Source: CBDFJH01 sp965198095 (GTDB lineage: Bacteria; Latescibacterota; UBA2968; GCA-2709665). Taken from it: 64,000 nt of DNA. The stretch spans positions 124,001-188,000 of the forward strand of contig OZ240239.1 in the NCBI GenBank assembly GCA_965198095.1, read 5' to 3'. This document shows, piece after piece, positions 60,089 through 64,000 of the stretch (positions are counted from its first letter, which is position 1; every line of letters begins with the position of its first letter). The notes below the pieces were generated by a model. That model ran no database searches and was not told where the DNA came from. It saw only the letters and a program-made list of their open reading frames with translations. A program made the translations under genes and the position numbers.

Positions 60089-60811
60089 CTATTTCCCTAC
60101 AGCGAGCGTCGTCCGTATCGTGCGAAACGAATAGTGGAGGTCATCGGGGTAGTTGTCGTCGCTCCACGCGCAGATCTCGGACCCACCCGTGATGATCACT
60201 TTGCTCGATTTGGGGATCTCGAAAATTGCACAGCTCATTCCCACGAGGGGGTTCTCACGATAGTGGGACTTGATGCGCCAGTTCTTCGATTTCGGATCCA
60301 CCTTCTCCACGGGCACTCCCTGCCAGAGGGCGTACCGAGCATCGGGAACATCTTCGTAGGTCCGTCCCCTATGCTCTTTAAATTCCCCATTGGCCTCTAC
60401 CAGCCAGGTATCGCAGCGAAGGTGCGTGCCCCAAAGGTTATTGACACGGTATCGCACAGCTGCACCGCCCGGCACGTCGACCGGTTTGTAAAACTCCTCA
60501 GTCGGGAAGGCCTCACACTGCACCCATCCCGGCGGTGTACACGCAGAGCCGATCACAACCACCTTCACGATCGGATCCTCCTCCTCGATCGTGATGTTGT
60601 CGGGGGGATGGTGTTCTCCGTCCTCCCCGATCGAGTTGATCGGATTCAACTCGATACCGTGAAACTCCTTGCCTCGAAGGTGGCGAAGGTTCACGGTAAT
60701 GTTCGGATAGTTGAAGGGCATGTGATACTCGTAGGTCTCCATCTCGAGGCGCTCGCGGGTCTGTGGCGGATCCGGATAACCTCCCACTCTTTTTTCTGCT
60801 TCCACGCTCAT
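60089..60811 (-). CDS. Protein of unknown family, related to 49855-50589
   Basis: 240 residues, ATG at 60811 with AAGGAGG upstream. Not a family I recognise. It shares with the 49.9 kb protein an early YEYHMPFNYPNITVN segment, ITIEEEDPIVKVVVIGSACTP and a late KVIITGGSEI followed by a strand near the C-terminus. The middle (AAVRYRVNNLWG, CDTWLVEANGEF) differs. Mostly beta, cupin-like in flavour, cytosolic. Both family members are next to a sugar isomerase/epimerase gene, which hints at a role with that enzyme. Confidence 0.78.
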   Translation of the reverse strand: MSVEAEKRVGGYPDPPQTRERLEMETYEYHMPFNYPNITVNLRHLRGKEFHGIELNPINSIGEDGEHHPPDNITIEEEDPIVKVVVIGSACTPPGWVQCEAFPTEEFYKPVDVPGGAAVRYRVNNLWGTHLRCDTWLVEANGEFKEHRGRTYEDVPDARYALWQGVPVEKVDPKSKNWRIKSHYRENPLVGMSCAIFEIPKSSKVIITGGSEICAWSDDNYPDDLHYSFRTIRTTLAVGK

Positions 60812-60953
60812 GACTTAAGCCTCCTTCGGGTGATTTGGATTTGTGCCCAAACAGTTGCGGCGGCGGTCCCGTCCAGATCGGACAGGTGGAGGTCGGTAAG
60901 TTGAACGAATCGAAGGGGGGTCGGCATAGGAGGTTCCGGCTGGTCGGCGTACG

Positions 60954-60982
60954 AGATTAGCCGCGACTCCCCCTCCTGTCAA
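60954..60982 (-). promoter_or_regulatory. Predicted sigma70-type promoter
   Basis: Minus-strand TTGACA (60982-60977), 17-bp spacer, TAATCT (60959-60954). It would transcribe 60089-60811 and 59106-60059, with a leader of about 136 nt. The rest of 60812-60998 shows nothing else. Confidence 0.7.
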
Positions 60983-60998
60983 GCGACAATTCCCTGAA

Positions 60999-61931
60999 CT
61001 AATCTGGGACGAGCTCGTGCAGGTCTTCGATCCACCGAAAGCCGGAGCCGTCCGTCCGCCGGTGGGCTCCTCCCATTACAAAAATCCGATTGTCGACAAG
61101 CGCAGATGCCATCCAGCCCTTTGCCACGGGCATCGGCGTTTCGGACGACCAGGAGTCTTCATCGACGTCGTAGACCTCCACCTCATTGTAGTAGTGCGTC
61201 GGTCTTCGCCCTCCGAACACATAGATCTTCCTGCCCGCGGCCAGCACCCCTGGGCTGCCCCGCCCCGTGGGGATCGGAGCGAGCGACTCCCATTCCTCGG
61301 AAGGCGGTTCCAGGACGAATGTTTTGTCGCACGGCTCCCTGTTCGGACCGCCGAAGCCGGCGGTAACGTAGATCCGGTCGTCTATCGTTGCCACCGCAGG
61401 ACCCTGTAGACCCAGCGGCAGGGAGGGACCGAGCTCCCAGCCTCCGGTTGCTGGATCGAACACCTCGACGCTGTCCAGATGCGTTCCGTCGTTGGACCTC
61501 TCGTTGTCCATCGAGTTGCCGCCGATCGCGTAGATCTTTCCCTTGCAGACCGTGGCGACGAGTCCAGCCCGCGGTCGGCTCAGCGGAGTCTCAGAAGACC
61601 ACGTTCCCTTCTCGACGTCGAGCCGATCCACGGTGTTTCGGATCACGAACTCTCGGTCGTCGCCTGTTTCACGCCTTTCGGACTCCGGGCGGACCCGCTT
61701 GCCGGCGATCGCGTAGATGGATCCGCCGAGAAGGGCCGCTCCGAACCACCCGCGACGCGTGGGGATCGAGGGACCCGGTGTCCAACTGTCCGATTCCGCA
61801 TCGTATACTTCGACGACGCTCAGGGTTTCGTCATCGGCTCCAGAGATCGCGTAGATCTTCGAACCGACGGCGACCGCCTGCAGATCGTGGCGCGGCGTCG
61901 GCATCGATCGACGCTGTACCCAACTGCTCAT
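60999..61931 (-). CDS. Kelch-repeat beta-propeller protein
   Basis: 310 residues, ATG at 61931 with CGGAG upstream. About six kelch blades: KIYAISGADDE, SIYAIAGKRV, KIYAIGGNSM, RIYVTAGFGG, KIYVFGGRRP and RIFVMGGAHR, each followed by a VEVYD/VEVFD and W strand. Kelch propellers bind ligands or partner proteins; in bacteria NanM-type versions are sugar mutarotases. No signal peptide is seen, so a cytosolic role is likely. It lies between the membrane protein at 62085 and the promoter at 60954. Confidence 0.9.
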   Translation of the reverse strand: MSSWVQRRSMPTPRHDLQAVAVGSKIYAISGADDETLSVVEVYDAESDSWTPGPSIPTRRGWFGAALLGGSIYAIAGKRVRPESERRETGDDREFVIRNTVDRLDVEKGTWSSETPLSRPRAGLVATVCKGKIYAIGGNSMDNERSNDGTHLDSVEVFDPATGGWELGPSLPLGLQGPAVATIDDRIYVTAGFGGPNREPCDKTFVLEPPSEEWESLAPIPTGRGSPGVLAAGRKIYVFGGRRPTHYYNEVEVYDVDEDSWSSETPMPVAKGWMASALVDNRIFVMGGAHRRTDGSGFRWIEDLHELVPD

Positions 61932-62084
61932 CGCGACTCCGGTCGAACTCCCAAATACAAATATGCAATAATGAACTCCGTGCGCTAGGATATCGCAAGC
62001 AATCTCTTTCGATACTGGTTCTTGTTCTGCGGTAATTTGCTTTTGGTTGCGAACGACGATCGACGAACGACGATGACGGCTTTA

Positions 62085-64000
62085 TCACCAGGCGTGCACT
62101 CCGTGTCCGTGCCCTGGAAACCAGATCAGGTCGACGCAGAAACACCAGACGACACCCAGCGTGTAGCCGACCAGCAGCCCCAAGAAGAACGGTTTCGCTC
62201 TTTGATAGAGGGATACTCCTCCCATTCGAATCAGGATCAACTTGAGCGCCCAGACCATGAATACAGGTATCGCGATCGACTTGGAGTTGTCCGAGGCCGA
62301 AATCGCCAGGCCAAGCGGATGGATAGACCACCAGGCGAATCGGTATCGAAGGTACGTCAGCAGGCCCATCAGGGCTGCGCCGATCCCAAAGAAGAACATC
62401 CGATTCAATTGCGGCGGTTGCGGGGACTTCATCTGTGCGAGCGTCGAGGAGAAGACGCCTTTGGGGTTGCCTCTGGCGAAACGCGCGAAGTTGTGCGCTC
62501 CGTGAATGTGACCCAGGTAGAGCGTGAACCAGACCGAGGAGGCGAGTCCCGCAAGTGCACCGAGGCACACCCAGAAGACCAGAATCCTCCGGTTGCGCCG
62601 AATCAGGTCGCCGAGCTTGACGGATTGTGCGAGTCCAGGTGTGAAGAGGCCCCGGATATAGTCGATCAGCGAGTAGGAAAGCAGGATCGAGGTCAGGGTG
62701 GCTCCCGACATCACCTCTGTCCCCCGCATGTCCATGACAAAGGCCTGCGCCGTGATCGGTGCCTGCGTCGTCGCCAGGCCGGCCTCGGAGACGACCCTGG
62801 CCATCCCGACGTAAATGATCCCCGTCCCCACAATAAAGATTAACGCAGTGACGAAATCCATGCCCGATTGGTTCAGGAGGAACAGGATGTAGGCCAGGCT
62901 CAGTAACAGGCCCGCCACCGCAGTGCGGTAGGAAAGGATCTCCTGCCGGTCGTCGGCCGGATATCGCCTGTCCAGGGCCTTCAAAAAGACCTCTCTCAAG
63001 TGACTGCGGGACACCCAAAGCCGCCAGATAACCATACAGGCCAGCGCACCAAAGCACTGCCACGCCTGAATCTCCTGATCGGCCGTGAAGGAGTCGGTAG
63101 CCTTTTCCACCTGGAGTCCAAGCCGGTTGAAGATGTGGCCCTCTACCACGTGCACGAGGAAGAAGAACCAGACACTGAAGAGCACCTCCAGGTTGGCAAA
63201 ATAGGCGAAGCCGAGCGTGTAGAACTGTAAGGGCCGGACGTTGACGGCCGGGGAGTAGCGGGTGAACCGAAAGACCCCACCGGAAGGGAGCACCCCGACG
63301 TCCGGGACGCCCGGAAATATCCAGGAGAGGGACTCCCAGACGAACAGGGCAAGCGCAGCAAGTGCCGCCCCCCAGAAGAGCTTCTGCCGCATCACATCCG
63401 GAAAAAGGCGCTCCGAATCGGCATTCCGAGCCAGTTCGATGGGGACTTCCACCATCGGAAAGACCAGCTTTTCGTGTTCGACCCACTGCTTTCGCAGGAT
63501 CACCATCAGGCAGGCACACGCTACCAGGATCGCCAGGATGACGCTTCCCCACCAGGCCAGGGGTACAACCCAGACGCCCCAGGGGGCCTCCGCCCCCCGA
63601 GGAAGGCCCTCGTAAAACGCCCGCAACGCCTCGCGATCGGTGGGAACCATCCAGGAACTGAGGTGCGGGTAATAGAAATCTGACCACTGATTCTCGGGCG
63701 CGGCGTAGTAGAAAGGAGAACCGACGATGCCCAGAAAAAACCCGGTGATTCCAGAGGCTGGCGTGACCGACCCCACGATACCGATGGCCACGATAGCCAG
63801 GAGCTCTGACGGGGAAAAGGCGAAGCCCCTCTGAATCAACTTGAAGATCGGGTTCACGACAGCGACGAGGAGAATGAAACAGAACAGAAGTGTGAGCTGA
63901 AAATAATTCAGGTTGAGCCGACTCGAGCCCGCCATCGTCACGGAGTAAGTCACCCACAGATTGATCAGGACCACGATCGATAGGCCCAGAGTGACGGCGC
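62085..64000 (-). CDS. Large multi-pass membrane protein, DUF6784/6785-like (5' end missing)
   Basis: Open to the right window edge (638 codons visible; the GTG at 63974 is unlikely to be the start because hydrophobic coding sequence continues upstream as AVTLGLSIV). At least 12 hydrophobic helices, with loops such as NQWSDFYYPHLSSW, RQEILSYR, SEAGLATTQAPITAQAF and RRNRRILVFWVCLG, and a His-rich end (GHGHGVHAW). It resembles the DUF6784/6785 membrane proteins common in Poribacteria, Latescibacteria and Planctomycetes, distantly like oligopeptide transporters. Probably a transporter for substrates of the neighbouring catabolic genes. Confidence 0.7.
   Translation of the reverse strand, partial: AVTLGLSIVVLINLWVTYSVTMAGSSRLNLNYFQLTLLFCFILLVAVVNPIFKLIQRGFAFSPSELLAIVAIGIVGSVTPASGITGFFLGIVGSPFYYAAPENQWSDFYYPHLSSWMVPTDREALRAFYEGLPRGAEAPWGVWVVPLAWWGSVILAILVACACLMVILRKQWVEHEKLVFPMVEVPIELARNADSERLFPDVMRQKLFWGAALAALALFVWESLSWIFPGVPDVGVLPSGGVFRFTRYSPAVNVRPLQFYTLGFAYFANLEVLFSVWFFFLVHVVEGHIFNRLGLQVEKATDSFTADQEIQAWQCFGALACMVIWRLWVSRSHLREVFLKALDRRYPADDRQEILSYRTAVAGLLLSLAYILFLLNQSGMDFVTALIFIVGTGIIYVGMARVVSEAGLATTQAPITAQAFVMDMRGTEVMSGATLTSILLSYSLIDYIRGLFTPGLAQSVKLGDLIRRNRRILVFWVCLGALAGLASSVWFTLYLGHIHGAHNFARFARGNPKGVFSSTLAQMKSPQPPQLNRMFFFGIGAALMGLLTYLRYRFAWWSIHPLGLAISASDNSKSIAIPVFMVWALKLILIRMGGVSLYQRAKPFFLGLLVGYTLGVVWCFCVDLIWFPGHGHGVHAW

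Overview
The window is GC-rich bacterial DNA. Every convincing gene, about 44 of them, lies on the minus strand, so transcription runs from high to low coordinates throughout. Gene content suggests a free-living or particle-associated degrader of sulfated and deoxy-sugar polysaccharides from the FCB/Latescibacterota/Poribacteria neighbourhood. The signs are a TonB-dependent receptor, a protein with a type IX-like C-terminal sorting domain and a PorV-like protein in one operon, together with many phytanoyl-CoA-dioxygenase-like proteins, sulfatases without signal peptides, enolase-superfamily and sugar-isomerase genes, and duplicated glycosidase-like genes. This placement is an inference from gene content; there is no rRNA or marker gene here.

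Layout, low to high coordinate. 1-19 kb: a divergent SHMT-like PLP enzyme (runs off the left edge), an aldo/keto reductase, two GHL10-like TIM-barrel proteins, two GH36-like proteins, a PhyH-family dioxygenase, an isochorismatase-fold hydrolase, two more GHL10-like proteins and an 824-residue beta-propeller protein. The glycosidase-like genes come in tandem twins. 19.1-26.3 kb: TonB receptor, sorted surface protein and PorV-like protein, with a predicted promoter and a strong terminator. 26.6-29 kb: a lipoprotein and a nested palindromic repeat array. 29-36.2 kb: a tightly coupled catabolic operon (cyclase-fold hydrolase, 3-hydroxyacyl-CoA-dehydrogenase-like, FAH-family, SDR, TPP enzyme), then PhyH and a second SDR. 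36.3-37.6 kb: a broken REP-associated tyrosine transposase (RAYT) inside its own palindromic repeats. 37.8-46.2 kb: a G1P-dehydrogenase-like protein, GH127, an HpaI-type aldolase, an Asp-box sialidase-like protein, an enolase-superfamily dehydratase, a class IV aminotransferase and a PhyH. 46.3-64 kb: beta-propeller proteins, two sulfatases, D-lyxose isomerase, two sugar isomerase/epimerase-fold proteins, the two subunits of aconitase X, two members of an unrecognised family, a kelch protein and a large membrane protein that runs off the right edge.

As a system, sugars released by GH36/GH127/GHL10-like proteins and sulfatases could be channelled through isomerases, an enolase-type dehydratase, SDRs, an FAH-family hydrolase and an HpaI-type aldolase. 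That is the logic of non-phosphorylative L-fucose/L-rhamnose-type catabolism.

The most unusual material is between and within these genes: the RAYT inactivated by a 19-bp tandem duplication among its own repeats; a dispersed GGTACC-bounded element that sits directly behind stop codons at least seven times; both GH36 copies with Glu where both catalytic Asp residues belong; and several gene fossils, including an IS630 relic and a fused GHL10/enolase remnant.
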